From: Dendrolimus kikuchii
Lineage: Eukaryota; Arthropoda; Insecta; Lepidoptera; Lasiocampidae
Length of the DNA stretch: 64,000 nucleotides
Direction: 5' to 3'
NCBI GenBank assembly: GCA_019925095.2
Contig: CM034405.1
Span: forward strand, 10,426,401 to 10,490,400
This document shows positions 47,424-58,494 of the stretch, piece by piece (position 1 is the stretch's first letter; each line of letters begins with the position of its first letter). A program made the translations under genes and the position numbers. The notes beneath the pieces are model-generated. The model saw only the letters and a list, made by a program, of their open reading frames with translations. It had not been told where the DNA came from and did no database searches.

Positions 47424-49118
47424 TCAGTCATCAATCATATTAGGAACTTCTGCTCTGGATATACCATTACTATTGGGGATATCACAGATAACCGCTTCAG
47501 CAGTGGTCAGTAAAGAGGCAACACCACTTGCATCAGTAAGTGCTCTTCTCACAACTTTTGTTGGATCTATTATCCCCTTTTCCATCATATTAACGTATTG
47601 GTTATTCATTGCATCATATCCAAATTCCGAATTCATTGCTTCAACCTTTGATACAATAACAGAACCATCATATCCAGCATTACTAGCTATAGTTAAACAT
47701 GGTGTTCGTAAAGCTTTCCTTATAATATTGATACCGATAGCTTGATCAGAGTTAGCAGATACTATTTTATCTAAACATGGAATACAACGAAGGAGAGCGG
47801 CTCCACCACCAGGAACTATACCTTCAGCTATAGCTGCACGTGTAGCATTTAGTGCATCATTAACTCTATCTTTCCTTTCATTTACTTCAACTTCACTACA
47901 GCCTCCTATAAGAAGAACAGCCACGCCAGATTGGAGTCTCGCTAAACGTTCCATAAGCCTGTCTCTATCATAATCGCTTGTTGCTATTTCTAGTTCGTCT
48001 TTAATTTGCTGAATTCGCTGTTGTATCTCATCCTTGTATCCTTTACCTTTCAATAACAAAGTTGAATCTTTAGTAATAATAACTTCTTCAACTCTTCCAA
48101 GGCTGTGTAGTTGACAATCTTCAAGTCTGATTAGATTCGCATCGTCTTCAAATATTACACCACCTGTTGCAGTAGCCATATCAATCAAACAATTCTTCCT
48201 AAATTCTCCAAAACCAGGAGCCTTCACTGCAGCAACTTGCAAACCAATTTTTAATTTATTGATCACTAATACAGATAAAGGTTCACTATCAATTTCTTCA
48301 GCAATTATTATCAATGGTTTTTTTTGGGCATTTGCTATTTCTAAGGCCGGAATAATTTGTTGAGCAGTAAAAATTTTCTTTTCAGAGTACAGAATAAATG
48401 CATCATTGTACTCTACTTTTGGGCCTTTTGATGAATTAATAAAATAGGGTGAAATATAGCCACGTTCAAATTTCATTCCTTCAATAACTTCTATGTCATC
48501 TTCTAAAATTTTGCCATCTTTCACGGTTATAACACCATTCGTGCCCACTCGATTCATAGCCGAAGCTATTAATTTTCCGATATTTTTATCACCATTTGCG
48601 GATATGGTTGCTACTTGTTCTATTTCTTCTGAAGTACTAACTGGCTTTGAAATTTCTTTCAATTTTTCTTTAACTGCGTCTACTGCAAGCATAACACCTT
48701 TTCTAATTTCAATAGGATTAGCTCCTTTCGAAATATTGTCGAATCCCTCTTTAGCAATTGCTCTTGCTAATATCGTTGCAGTAGTAGTTCCATCTCCTGC
48801 TTCTTCATTAGTTTTATTGGCAACATTTTGAACTAATTTTGCACCTATGTTTTGGAACTTGTCTTTTAACTCTATACCTTTTGCTACTGTTACGCCGTCC
48901 TTTGTTATTTTTGGGGCTCCAAAAGCCTGCTCCAGTATTACATTGCGACCTTTAGGGCCCATAGTAACGGCGACAGCATCAGCTAAAATGTCTACTCCTT
49001 GTAACATGAGAGATCTTACGTCTGGACCGAATCTTACTTCTTTAGTATAATTTCTCCGTGAACGTGATATATAAGTTAACATATTCCGTAAATTGTTACG
49101 ACAATAATGGTGATACAT
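47424..49118 (-). CDS. Hsp60: Mitochondrial 60-kDa chaperonin (HSP60), intronless divergent paralogue
   Basis: A group I chaperonin subunit that folds proteins in the mitochondrial matrix, with HSP10, using ATP. 564 codons in one exon. N-terminal 20-30 residues are arginine-, serine- and tyrosine-rich with no acidic residue, as in a matrix presequence; Met13 (49082) is an equally good start. Family landmarks: TMGPKGRNV (52-60), [18 protein letters not shown] with Asp74, [18 protein letters not shown] with Asp109, [12 protein letters not shown] (299-310), [14 protein letters not shown] with the hydrolytic Asp421, and [10 protein letters not shown] (435-443). These Asp residues match the three ATPase aspartates of GroEL. 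It lacks the glycine-methionine repeat tail, ending AEVPNMIDD instead. The usual GDNRK is GEFRK. Single exon plus divergence suggest a retro-duplicated, perhaps germline-biased paralogue as in Drosophila Hsp60B/C (inference). It is divergently paired with p31comet. Confidence 0.9.
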   Translation of the reverse strand: MYHHYCRNNLRNMLTYISRSRRNYTKEVRFGPDVRSLMLQGVDILADAVAVTMGPKGRNVILEQAFGAPKITKDGVTVAKGIELKDKFQNIGAKLVQNVANKTNEEAGDGTTTATILARAIAKEGFDNISKGANPIEIRKGVMLAVDAVKEKLKEISKPVSTSEEIEQVATISANGDKNIGKLIASAMNRVGTNGVITVKDGKILEDDIEVIEGMKFERGYISPYFINSSKGPKVEYNDAFILYSEKKIFTAQQIIPALEIANAQKKPLIIIAEEIDSEPLSVLVINKLKIGLQVAAVKAPGFGEFRKNCLIDMATATGGVIFEDDANLIRLEDCQLHSLGRVEEVIITKDSTLLLKGKGYKDEIQQRIQQIKDELEIATSDYDRDRLMERLARLQSGVAVLLIGGCSEVEVNERKDRVNDALNATRAAIAEGIVPGGGAALLRCIPCLDKIVSANSDQAIGINIIRKALRTPCLTIASNAGYDGSVIVSKVEAMNSEFGYDAMNNQYVNMMEKGIIDPTKVVRRALTDASGVASLLTTAEAVICDIPNSNGISRAEVPNMIDD

Positions 49119-49377
49119 AATATTAAATTGTATTACGAATTACTTGCGTCTCTACGATATCATATGCTAAAAAGTTGAAACAGTAACAATATAACGTCAA
49201 TGTGTCATATATTCCGAAACTGTTTTAAAATGAGAATTATAAATTATACTTTTGTTTCTATATCATTATAACGCAATGGAAATAAAATAGAACAATTATG
49301 TCTTTATATATACAACGTACTCTTTGCCATTATGGTGCGGTTTCAACTGGATAATGTTAAAGATTTAGACTGGCTGA

Positions 49378-49497
49378 ATGACAAGAGTTATGAATGTCAA
49401 AGAAGCAAGTGAGGTGTGTAAGAATAAGCCTAAATGGCGCTCTGTTGTTCGTGCCTACCCCGCAAGGGAACTGGCGTGAAGTTATGTATGTATGTAT
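49378..49497 (+). repeat. RTE-like LINE 3' tail
   Basis: 'gaagcaagtgaggtgtgtaa' to 'cgcaagggaactggcgtgaa' then gttatgtatgtatgtatg. It is the reverse complement of 22612-22765 and 34076-34235. The (ATGT)n end shows the sense strand is plus. Confidence 0.6.
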
Positions 49498-49513
49498 GAA
49501 TGAATCTTAAATA

Positions 49514-49892
49514 ATGCGTTAAAAATTTTGCCGTTAACGAATAATTAGTGTACATACAAACGTTATCTGTCAATATTTAATGTCATTAACAATGTCGCAT
49601 CTCAAATAAATTAAATCTGTCAACTTTCTGCGTGAAACGGCCTGTAACCGTAACATTAACGAAGATGAAGTCGCAGCATCATGGTGAGACTTCATATGCC
49701 ATAATGTTATATAGTGAGGCTTTATGCTGGCTGCAATAAAGTTACAAATATAGGTTGTTTCACGCAGAAATGGCAGTGGGTTTAATGCGTTATTTGCCAT
49801 TCGACATTGTTAATGACGTTAAATTCTGACAGATAACGTATTTGTATACATTAATGTGTCTATTCATTAGCGGCGTTATTTTTTAACGTTTT
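49514..49892. mobile_element. Fold-back MITE with about 125-bp inverted arms
   Basis: The left arm includes cgttatctgtcaatatttaa, tcattaacaatgtcg and tttctgcgtgaaac. The right arm has the complements in reverse order (gtttcacgcagaaa, cgacattgttaatga, tctgacagataacg). Arms diverge by several substitutions around a central 130-bp spacer. The family's outer end (tttaacattatcacaggta, about 49931-49949) recurs at 10000 and 15570. No coding capacity; the 76-residue minus frame through it is a by-product of the palindrome. Confidence 0.7.
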
Positions 49893-50230
49893 AAATGAGA
49901 TATATTTGGGCAGTCTAAAATTTAAATGTTTAACATTATCACAGGTATATTATACCTACGCCATTGAATATAATACGCCATTGAAAATCGCATCAACAGG
50001 CAAAGGTGTATGAATTTAGTTCCTTTACCTACCATTGTGGCGCACACAAAACAAACAATAACGGTTCTCATAAGCTTGAAATTTGAAAATAAATCATTTT
50101 AAATATTTTCAAATAAAATCATTTGATAAGACAGCTTTCTAACACATTTTGACACGTTTTTTTTGTTGTATTATATTTATCTAAATTACCGCTATTATCT
50201 TGGGATTATATTTATGAACATATTTATGTA

Positions 50231-51844
50231 ATGATGAGTTTTACAAAGAGAACGAAGGCTGTAATTTTAAATTTAGATATTGGAGATAAGCTGACTGCAA
50301 TATCATGTGGTCACATCGTGGTGGAACTCATAAAATTCATCGTGTATCAACGATTGCAAATTCCATATACTTATCAATGGTTGAAGCAAGTGGTAAACAA
50401 GAAAAAAATGTGTGACAACAAGGATGTAAAAGAGAGCTTTCAGTCTGAAAGACATTTTCGCTCTGCTTCCAGTGCATTAGAGAATCTGGATTTTATTTTG
50501 AAAGTAAGTTCTAACGTGTTTACTTACATTAAAACAAAAAAGATTTACTTTTCCTTGTATTACTATTACTTGTGATACTGAGTATATTTGTGATTTTAGC
50601 TTTACTTATATCCCATAATCCACATAGAAAATATTGCATTGTCCGAATTTTAAAACCAATTTACAACCATTAAAAAAAGCTGAATTTTTTCAGAGCTTGT
50701 TACTTGAGATAAGTGGCTCCTTTATTCCGGATGAAGTGTGCATTGTCCTGGGATCAACACAAGTGACATGTAAAGAGGTATATAGAATATTGTTGCCAAT
50801 TACCTGTCATAAGCCGCAGTGTCAATCATCTGCTATTGCAACAGATCAGAAGATTCAAAACGAAGTTTTCAGGTAAAATGCCTATACCTATATAAAAATT
50901 GAAATATTTTTCAACTTTTAACAGTCATTTTAGATAAAATTTTCCATTTTTCATAGCATGAAAGAAAGTAAACTTTGAGGTGATGCATATGAAGTTAATG
51001 AATGTGGATTTGCTTGTAAGTTTGCATTACCATTGTATCAAGTTTTTATAGTATTTCAAAAACATTAAAAAATTACATATTGTATGCTTGAAATTAAAAC
51101 TTTAATATGACTATTGAGTTATTAAGGAAGAATACATACTCTATATTCTATAATATACCATGATACTTTGTAATAGCTGTAAATATCTTTGTTATCTTAT
51201 TTATTATGAACAGATCTCAACTTTTATAATGTAGGTTAGAATGTTAAGGCGGTAGCGAAGTGGAGCTCCCAGCTTAGCCTTCATTGTTATTTTTTTATAA
51301 CCACCCAAAATGCATTTTATATCTCAAATAAGAAATAAAAGTGTCTCATATTCATACCGCACACTTTTTCTTGTTCTAAAAGAAAAACATAAAAGTTATT
51401 TCAATTTTATTATTTTCCCTTTCATGTTCCCACAGATCCTTGGTAACATCGGAAAAACTATGCCAAGTATTTAGTAACATAATGACCCCGATGAATATGT
51501 ATGTGTTTATTAAGAAAAGGCTAACTAACACTCAAGATGTGAAAATAAGCACTGATAGTTTTGAGCTTACAGCTGGATTCAGAATACCAAGTAAAACTAG
51601 AGTTGTTGTTATAGATTTTAGGATGGAGAATAATGACAATACATCCTGCTGTAATGACTTTAAAATCTTTGGCGATACACCAACAAATGACTATAACAGA
51701 CTTGATTCAGATTGTCACGAAGAGTTTTGTGAGATTCAGTCAACGGATGTAGCCAAATGGTATCAGTCAACATATGTAATGAGAGGGTTTAAAGACTGTG
51801 TAGTAAATGGTAATTCAGTTATTAATGACTGGCTTCATTCATAA
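50231..51844 (+). CDS. Mad2l1bp: p31comet / MAD2L1-binding protein (3 exons)
   Basis: A HORMA-fold protein that binds closed MAD2 and, with TRIP13/Pch2, takes apart the mitotic checkpoint complex, silencing the spindle checkpoint. Exons 50231-50503, 50694-50872 and 51436-51844, all GT-AG, give 286 residues against 274 in human. Exon 1 carries the N-terminal helical region (CGHIVVELIKFIVYQRLQIP; SALENLDFILK). Exon 2 carries FIPDEVCIVLGSTQVTCKEV and YRILLP. Exon 3 carries the HORMA-like core (KTRVVVIDFRM) and the C-terminal TDVAKWYQSTYVMRGFKDC, which resembles the MAD2-binding end of the family. A second ATG directly follows the first (50234). The family call rests on length, exon content and C-terminal motifs; confidence is good but not absolute because the family is poorly conserved. 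Confidence 0.8.
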
Positions 51845-51984
51845 TGGTAAATTAAAGTGCATAGCTTATTTAGAAATTTAAAAATCCTTTCAAGTAATCA
51901 ATCCACACAAAGTAAGGGCTCTATAGAGGTGTTGAACAATTCCTGTTTTTGTCAGTTGACTTTGGAATCATAAAAGAATTGAAT

Positions 51985-52160
51985 CAAAATATCTTAAAAA
52001 TTACTCAACATCTTTGACATTATTTTCATTTGAAATTATTTTTTAAGCTCTACCAAATTTAACTTATTCAGAATTTTCCACACCTTAAGATCAAATGTTA
52101 GAGTGGGGCCACATTTTTTATGAATTTGAAAGTGGATATCTTATGTCTTTATCAAGATAA
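51985..52160. repeat. Dispersed repeat, copy 3
   Basis: 'agatcaaatgttagagtggg' and 'gccacattttttatgaattt' match 2580-2625. Upstream 'ttttaagctctaccaaattt' matches 'tataagcaccacccacttag' and the window start. It lies downstream of p31comet. Confidence 0.45.
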
Positions 52161-52164
52161 CATA

Positions 52165-52970
52165 TTATTGGAGCAAAGAGGCATGTGTTTTAATGCTAAA
52201 AAATTTAAAAATGTACAAAAATAGTGGATATTTATCACCTCTATGGAACATTTCACTGTGCATGGAATGAGACCATCCTATTTCCAATGAAATTATTTGT
52301 TAGTAAATTAAACTTAATGATTACTCATTGTTTTACTTTTGTATAATTTTTTTGTTAACATAGAATTATTGTATTGTAGAACAATGACCACAGTATGCTT
52401 ATACATTGTGGTTCTGGAATTGTAGGAATGTAATAAAATAGTGTCTTTTTTTATCTCTTAAAAGATTTATTAAGACCACACAATACATGTAAAAAGTAAA
52501 ATATTGACTGAAATCATAATGGTATATTTGCTATAGAGATTACTTAATATTTTAAGTTATATTTGTTCTAATAAGTTTGTAATGTATAATGTAGATTGGA
52601 AAAATAGGGCTAATTTACATAAAGAGGAGACATCTTTAATTGATTTCTTGTTTCTGGGTTTCAAGAATATAAATCATTTAGAATTTAATGGTTTTAACCT
52701 ATCTATAGTATCATCTTGCTAAGCCTTACTTTTCCACATAATTACATTTTAAATTTAATATTTTAATTGTGTGCCATGAAGGAAATATAAGTAACCAAGG
52801 TTCATCTAGATAAATACTCAAGTGCAAACAGATGCTTCCTTAGTTAAAGTGATTGTGTTATACTGTGAGTTTTATATTCAAAAATACTTTTTAATTATAA
52901 TAATATGTGTATTAATCTTTCGAACGTTCGAAGTTTTTATTCAATCTAAAGTCGCTCTCTTATATGTTTG
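52165..52970. other. No gene; probable 3' flank of p31comet
   Basis: AT-rich. AATAAA-like signals (such as gtaataaaata, about 52431) could serve the p31comet transcript. No coding frame. Confidence 0.3.
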
Positions 52971-52974
52971 TGCA

Positions 52975-53345
52975 GCGGTGCGGAATTAGTACGCTCGATA
53001 TAAGCGGTACGGAAGCTTAGAGCCTTTTCAGGCAGCATTTTATAATAGTGTATAAGCTCGTATGTTGAACCGAGTGTTGTAGGCCGTAGACGCGTTTCGC
53101 AACTCGTACGAGCGTTGAGGCGCCCTCTCCCCCGAACGCACGCAATGTTTCTTCGTCAGAGTCCATATTACTAATTTATCTATGTTGCTACTGACACTTT
53201 TCTTTCCTCGTTATTTATTTGGGACTTTTGCCACAGGCATGTCAGTCTCATCATCTTCTAACCATACAATAATTTATATATTTTAAATTAAAATAATAAG
53301 CTAGTTACTGACACTCGCCACCACCAGTCGGAGCGTACTCGCCGG
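52975..53345. other. CpG-richer segment of unknown origin
   Basis: Phrases such as tagacgcgtttcgcaactcg and gagcgttgaggcgccctctc stand out from AT-rich neighbours. They may be part of a repeat or an upstream region for the frame that follows. No known motif. Confidence 0.3.
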
Positions 53346-53346
53346 G

Positions 53347-53721
53347 ATGAGCCCGTATACGCACGTTCGGCATAATGAAGCGCGCTTGTATATATGTATG
53401 TCGAATGGACCGTACGCGCAAAAAAACGCTCTTACCGAACGCCTATATTTTTATGAGCGTTTTCTAATTTGCACTGTATTTCCAGGAGCGGGGAGGGATT
53501 GTTTCGATTTACCACGTCACATTACCGTAACATTTACCGTTCACGGTCGCGCTACTGAAATAATCAAAATGGCAGAAAGAGATTCTCTGGGATTTTGTAT
53601 CAATAAATGCGTAGCTGAAAGCAACACTGGATCGTTTTTGTACAAAGCGTCCAGATTCCACACCTCTCTTGCACTAAGAAATCAGAAAGCGACCTTAGTT
53701 CCATTGGTCAATAATTTTTGA
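53347..53721 (+). CDS. Hypothetical 124-residue ORF
   Basis: An open frame starting MSPYTHVRHNEARLYICM and ending LRNQKATLVPLVNNF. A second in-frame ATG at 53569 gives a 50-residue version starting MAERDSLGFCINKCVAESN. No signal peptide, membrane helix or known motif was recognised. It follows a CpG-richer stretch and has no obvious introns. It could equally be an open stretch inside an unrecognised repeat. Confidence 0.2.
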   Translation: MSPYTHVRHNEARLYICMSNGPYAQKNALTERLYFYERFLICTVFPGAGRDCFDLPRHITVTFTVHGRATEIIKMAERDSLGFCINKCVAESNTGSFLYKASRFHTSLALRNQKATLVPLVNNF

Positions 53722-53724
53722 AAT

Positions 53725-54335
53725 GCACTTGAAGTGAAAATTATGTCTACTGCTAACCTATCTGCTTAAGTGTTCTCGAATACGGGTCTGGTTTAAAATA
53801 AATTTTTGTATTGGTATTGGTAGTATGACAAATTTAATTCCTAATTTCTCGTATTTTTTTATTCTGTTAGCAAATATTAGTAATAACGTAGGTAGGTAAG
53901 TAGTCATTGCTTTTAATAACCAGTTTACAAATGTTTATTTGTTAAGGGATAAGAAAGTGCCATTTCATATTTGCATTGTATGTTTTTAAATCATTGTTTT
54001 TATATAAATCAGGTTTATTTTATTAATACGCGCGCACATATGTTATTAGCTAAAATTATCAATAAATTTTAATTATTACATCTATCAATCGCAAATGTAA
54101 CAATAATAATATTTAATTATGATAAATTGTTGACAATACAAGAAATTATCATTTATGATAATACTTTATAAAGATTATTTTTATTTTAACGTCTATGAAG
54201 ATATTTTAACACTTTGAATCTGAATTTATCTTATTTATAACTTTATGGCCAAATAAACTACATGTTTTTCCACGAAAATAAAATCTGATAAGTACAAAAA
54301 ACGCCTTATTGTAACAAAAAAGTTTAGAGGCTGGT
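53725..54335. other. No gene recognised
   Basis: AT-rich sequence; nothing identified. Confidence 0.35.
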
Positions 54336-54339
54336 ATAT

Positions 54340-54858
54340 TATCTATAATATTATAAAATTCTAAACATACCGTGTCTGTATGTTGAAGCTATAAAAAAAA
54401 GAATATACTGGAATACGACTGAAAACACGATGCAATTTTTTTAAATTTCTTGTCTGTGTTTGTTCGAGATTCATGTAAAAACTACTGGGTCGTTTTCGCT
54501 GATCGACCGCTAAATCTTACACTTAAATTCTCCGGTACTTTTTATCCTGGGAATCCTGCAGGAATTTTTCTGAGAATAATTTAAAACGACCAGATTAAAA
54601 AAAAAACACTTCAACGTGACTTTTCATTGGTCGATAGTGGATTTTATGTGATAAAATATGTGATGTTTTTTGCCCCTCGGGAATTTTCCCGGGAGTGGTT
54701 TATAGTTGTTCAGGTGCATACAAATTTACTTATTCCAACACCGTTTTCACTAAAACGATAACTTCCCTTTTTTTTTTAATGCTGCGGTACTTTTTTCCCG
54801 GGACTCCCGTGAAAATTTCCAAGTCAAGCGTGGACGAAGTCACGGGCATAGATAATAC
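54340..54858 (+). repeat. Helitron-like element
   Basis: Starts 'aatattataaaattctaaac' with 'ctgtatgttgaagctat', and ends 'agcgtggacgaagtcacggg' then 'catagata', a decayed version of the GCGGACGAAGTCGCGGGC...CTAG terminus seen at 717 and 2920. Its first 180 bp match 58495-58680 (gtaaaaactact.g.tcg; gttttcgctgatc). Confidence 0.5.
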
Positions 54859-55238
54859 TATATATATGTCGCGGGCATATCCTTGCGGTGAATCTCCCGT
54901 ATTCATTTAAATGTTTCATTGGCACCAACTAGGTTTAAAAAAAAAAAAATCTTAAGTATTTTTCCGTTTCAAGTGCTTTATTGGTAACAATAATAAACAT
55001 GAATCAGTTATATTGTAAAAAAAATTGAAAGGTCTAGTACGAGTTTTAAGAAAACGTGGTGCGGAGAATGATGCGGCTTAAGAGATTTACCCGTATACGA
55101 TATTATCTACTAACGGTAGTCTACAAAAAAAATATCGCGTTTCAAGTATTTGCAAATCACTCAAATGGCGTTACCTGGTTTTTCCATTAAGGTACCATGT
55201 GACTTGTGTGATTACATTTGTGTTTATAATAATATAAA

Positions 55239-58148
55239 TTATAACTTAAGCATGTTAAATTCAGCTTTTCCTTCGCTAAAAATACTTCGATCGTGGGAAA
55301 CAACGCATACATTCTTCAAAGGTTTATCTTTGCTCCTCACTGTACAATTTCCCCAACTATCACAATGTTTTGCCGCGTCATTGAATTCTACTATTAAATT
55401 GTCTCTACCACCATTAGGTCCTACGACATGGTCGCATCTTATTGATTTTTGGATCATATCTCTTATACAGCACTCCAACAATTCATAATATTCGAGCCAG
55501 AAGTCATTAGGCACATGTATAAGTTTTATGCTTAATGCTTCTGTAAGAATACCTGTGACAAGCACATCGTCTATCCAAAAATAAGGATGATAAATTGCTT
55601 CGTCGACTATTCTACTCGCGACTTTTGGAGTAACAATGTAGTACCATCCTGACACATAAGATGGGTAGACACTTCTTGGGTATTCATCCCAAGTTACGTA
55701 CCATTTATTCTCTTTATTCCTTCTTGGCCGTGTGTCATTTAACATATACCCTAATACACTATTATCTAAATTTATATTACTCTTCAGCAATTTATAGGTC
55801 TTCTGAAAATTAAATACAGTGTCATCATCTACTTTTAAAATAAAAGAGGCTTTCTTGCAAGCTGCGGAAGCCCATCTCAAACCCATGAGATGTTTGTAAG
55901 TCAAGTTTCTGTAATGCTCCACGAAGGAACCTTGAAGTATGTCTCCAAATACATTGCTTTCGTCGTTGATTGCTTCTTGTTTTATATATCTGAAAACATT
56001 AGATAACTTTATAGCAATGTGGTGCTCCATATATATTTTAAAGGTGTTTTAATTCTCAATGAGTTTTGTCAATTCATCCTTTCTATTGGGCTTTACACAT
56101 TAAACATTAACATTTTGAAAATGGTCACACCTCTTTTTGTTGGATACTTTAAAGAGGAACATATACATAAAGGAATTGGGCTGTAGAGTAATATATACGC
56201 CCATGATATAGTAATCGGTAAAATTAACACGTAACCTGGACCTTTGACGCCACCTGCATTCGTAGAGAATACAAATTAAATTTGGGTTGATTATCGTCAT
56301 AAGCCACACTAGTCTGGAATAGTTTTGTCAAAATTATCATGGGGTCACAGCAACAAATGGCTGCAGCCAATTTTAATACAAAAACCATTGAGGTATAATG
56401 TACTAGTACGTAGTACATATAATTCAATGACAAAAACAGACATTTTGCAACATTCTGTACCTAATCTAATAAGGCTAAAAAGTTTGGAGCGAAAATATTG
56501 TTACATGCCCTCAAAGATAAACGCACAGCTGTCTGTCGTAAAGCGCAGTTTATTACCTTCCCCGATTTAGGGATTCTTTTGTTTACTTTGTGTTTAGAAT
56601 TTGTAATTAAGAAAACATGCTATTGTTTAGTGTCGAACTAATCCTTATTGTTATTGTTTTCGACTTTGTTGGCCGTTTGCAGGTGTGCAAATTACATTTT
56701 CTTGGAAGAACCCACCCCACGCAATCGATTGTGTATTGTACAGTTTACTATAAAACAATGCCCGAACGGAGGGGTGTTACAGTCGAGCGAGGATTACGAT
56801 ACAAGTAAGACGTACATTCGACAAGCGATATAGTGACGGACTTTGCGCCGTGTTATTGAATCGTGCAGTTTTGTACTGGCTGTGCCCAGTTATATTTGTA
56901 CCTGTTTTATACGTGTTTGTACAGTTCTATCAAATTCTATAGTAGTTCCTACGGCATTTTTAATTCGAGTCCTGTGTGACAATATTAATTTTATGGGATG
57001 CAGTTATCAAGTAACGTAAGTTATAAACGTACTTCTCTTTCTCAGGGATGTTTGCCAAGAGAAATATTCTGGTAACATTCATGGACTCCAATAAATCTTG
57101 TGGCATAGCCCTTCTGTGGGCACTTCGTAGTTCAACATGACCGACGTAAGAGGTAATAAGAATAACAAGAGTTTGTTTATCTGAAAAATAAAATTCCACG
57201 TATAAGTTGTTACATTAATATTAAACAACTTTTACTGCTATTCTCAGAGCCACTTAGGCTGAAGGGACAGTAGGTAAGTCCACACATAATGATGCCAATG
57301 GAGAAGAGATGTCGATTGGAAGTGGAGTCAAGGTAAATGTATAGCGTTTAGCCTTTGTCAGGTGGTAGGGCATTTGCCCGACTGCATGGCTACCACCCCT
57401 GGTCTAATATGTCGCCATAACAACCTTGAGTTGTGTTCCGGCATTAGTGACCAGGTTCCAGTCTCCATTAAGAGAGCAGCAGCGCATTTGTACCACCTTT
57501 TGTGTTGCAAATGTCTATAGGCGATGGTAACCGCTTTCCATCAAGTGGGCCGTCTGCCTGTCTGCTGAACTCTTGCAATAAAAAATAAATAAAAAAAGCC
57601 TACGGCACCTGAAGAAAGTTGCGTAGGTAGGTAAAATACATTATATCCAAACTGATAAGAAAACGTCCATTGAGCAGCATTTAATTTCAAACTAAGAAAA
57701 ACCTTAAAGTTTGGCCTCAAATGTATATACTTAATTTACACAATAAGTTATGAATATGAAGTACGAAATCTTTTGCATTTTTTAAATTTCATTATAAGCA
57801 GTTAATATTTTTTAAACAAAAACGCCAATATCCAATCAAAATTACCATGGATAATTACTGTTAATATCCAACCAGTTTTACCTATATGCTTTTTCTTGAA
57901 TTTCCAGCCAAAAAATTTAGATAGTGATAGTTTACTATTTTTTAAATTATTTCTATAAGTTTTACAGATAAGTAGCTATACTCACTTTCACAAGTTTTAT
58001 TAGAGGGAGCAATTAAAAAGTCCTTTAAGAGTTTTTTGTTTGTTTCAATAAGTCTTATGGTGTTATTGAATTCTGTATTGGTACTTCGGTATACCCATGT
58101 AATGAGGCTCAAGACGAATATTGATAAAGCAATGAGTTTTCTTTTCAT
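55239..58148 (-). CDS. Beta-1,3-galactosyltransferase-like protein A (GT31), 3 exons
   Basis: A Golgi type II membrane glycosyltransferase of family GT31, expected to transfer galactose (or a related sugar) in beta-1,3 linkage; the acceptor cannot be told. Exons 58148-57986, 57180-57033 and 55989-55239 with GT-AG junctions give 353 residues. A signal anchor lies at residues 5-20 (LIALSIFVLSLITWVY). Then come HVELRSAHRRAM and TRIFLLANIP in exon 2, DILQGSFVEHYRNLTYKHL with the metal-binding DDD at 158-160 (ILKVDDDTVF), YPSYVSGWYYIVTP (213-225) and WIDDVLVTGIL (242-252) in place of the usual EDV-x-x-G. The length is normal for the family. It is the downstream member of a tandem pair with gene B: same intron phases, and exon 2 is 148 nt in both. 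Intron 2 carries a solo LTR and intron 1 a CR1-like end. Confidence 0.9.
56499..56981 (+). mobile_element. Solo LTR, copy 2, in galactosyltransferase A intron 2
   Basis: Starts TGTTAC, ends GTGACA, flanked by ATAT at 56495-56498 and 56982-56985. It contains tataaaacaatg at about 56748 and shares most of its length with 42659-43149, including cgaacggaggggtgt and 'cattcgacaagcgatata'. Orientation is plus, antisense to the host gene. Short frames within it are not genes. Confidence 0.85.
57345..57590 (+). repeat. CR1-like LINE 3' end in galactosyltransferase A intron 1
   Basis: 'aggtggtagggcatttgccc' to 'ctgctgaactcttgcaataa' and an A-rich tail (57578-57597). It is nearly identical to the reverse complement of 27600-27835. 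Confidence 0.65.
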
Positions 58149-58494
58149 CTCAATGACTTTTTGGAAAAATTAAGTAGTAGATAATACAACGAATTACAAT
58201 GCTAGAAGATTACTCAAAAATAAAGGGAACTACATTCTTAATACTAAAACAGCTGATTATTATGTATAACCTCTCCACACATAACTAGTTATTATCGTAT
58301 TGATTCAATGTTTGAACCCTAGCCTTTTATCTTTGCATTGTCTTCACAGAATATTTTAAAATCATGAAACACCACACCCTCAGTTCATTATACTTTTGTG
58401 ATTGTTACTGATTATACTTATACACACACAAAACCACAGAGTACTTGTCAGATGTAGGGTTGCTATTAATCTGGGTTTTGCCGAATTTTTCTGA

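Larger units (their letters stand above)
49119..50230. promoter_or_regulatory. Shared upstream region of HSP60 (-) and p31comet (+)
   Basis: The 1.1 kb between the two divergent start codons contains an RTE tail (49378-49497) and a fold-back MITE (49514-49892), leaving roughly 260 bp next to HSP60 and 280-340 bp next to p31comet as likely unique promoter sequence. I see no convincing TATA box. Promoter assignment is by position only. Confidence 0.35.

Noticed and set aside
48493..49050. Plus-strand frames across HSP60
   Set aside because: Antisense to the clearly conserved chaperonin ORF.
52975..53345. rRNA fragment
   Set aside because: The CpG-rich phrases match no conserved rRNA segment I know.
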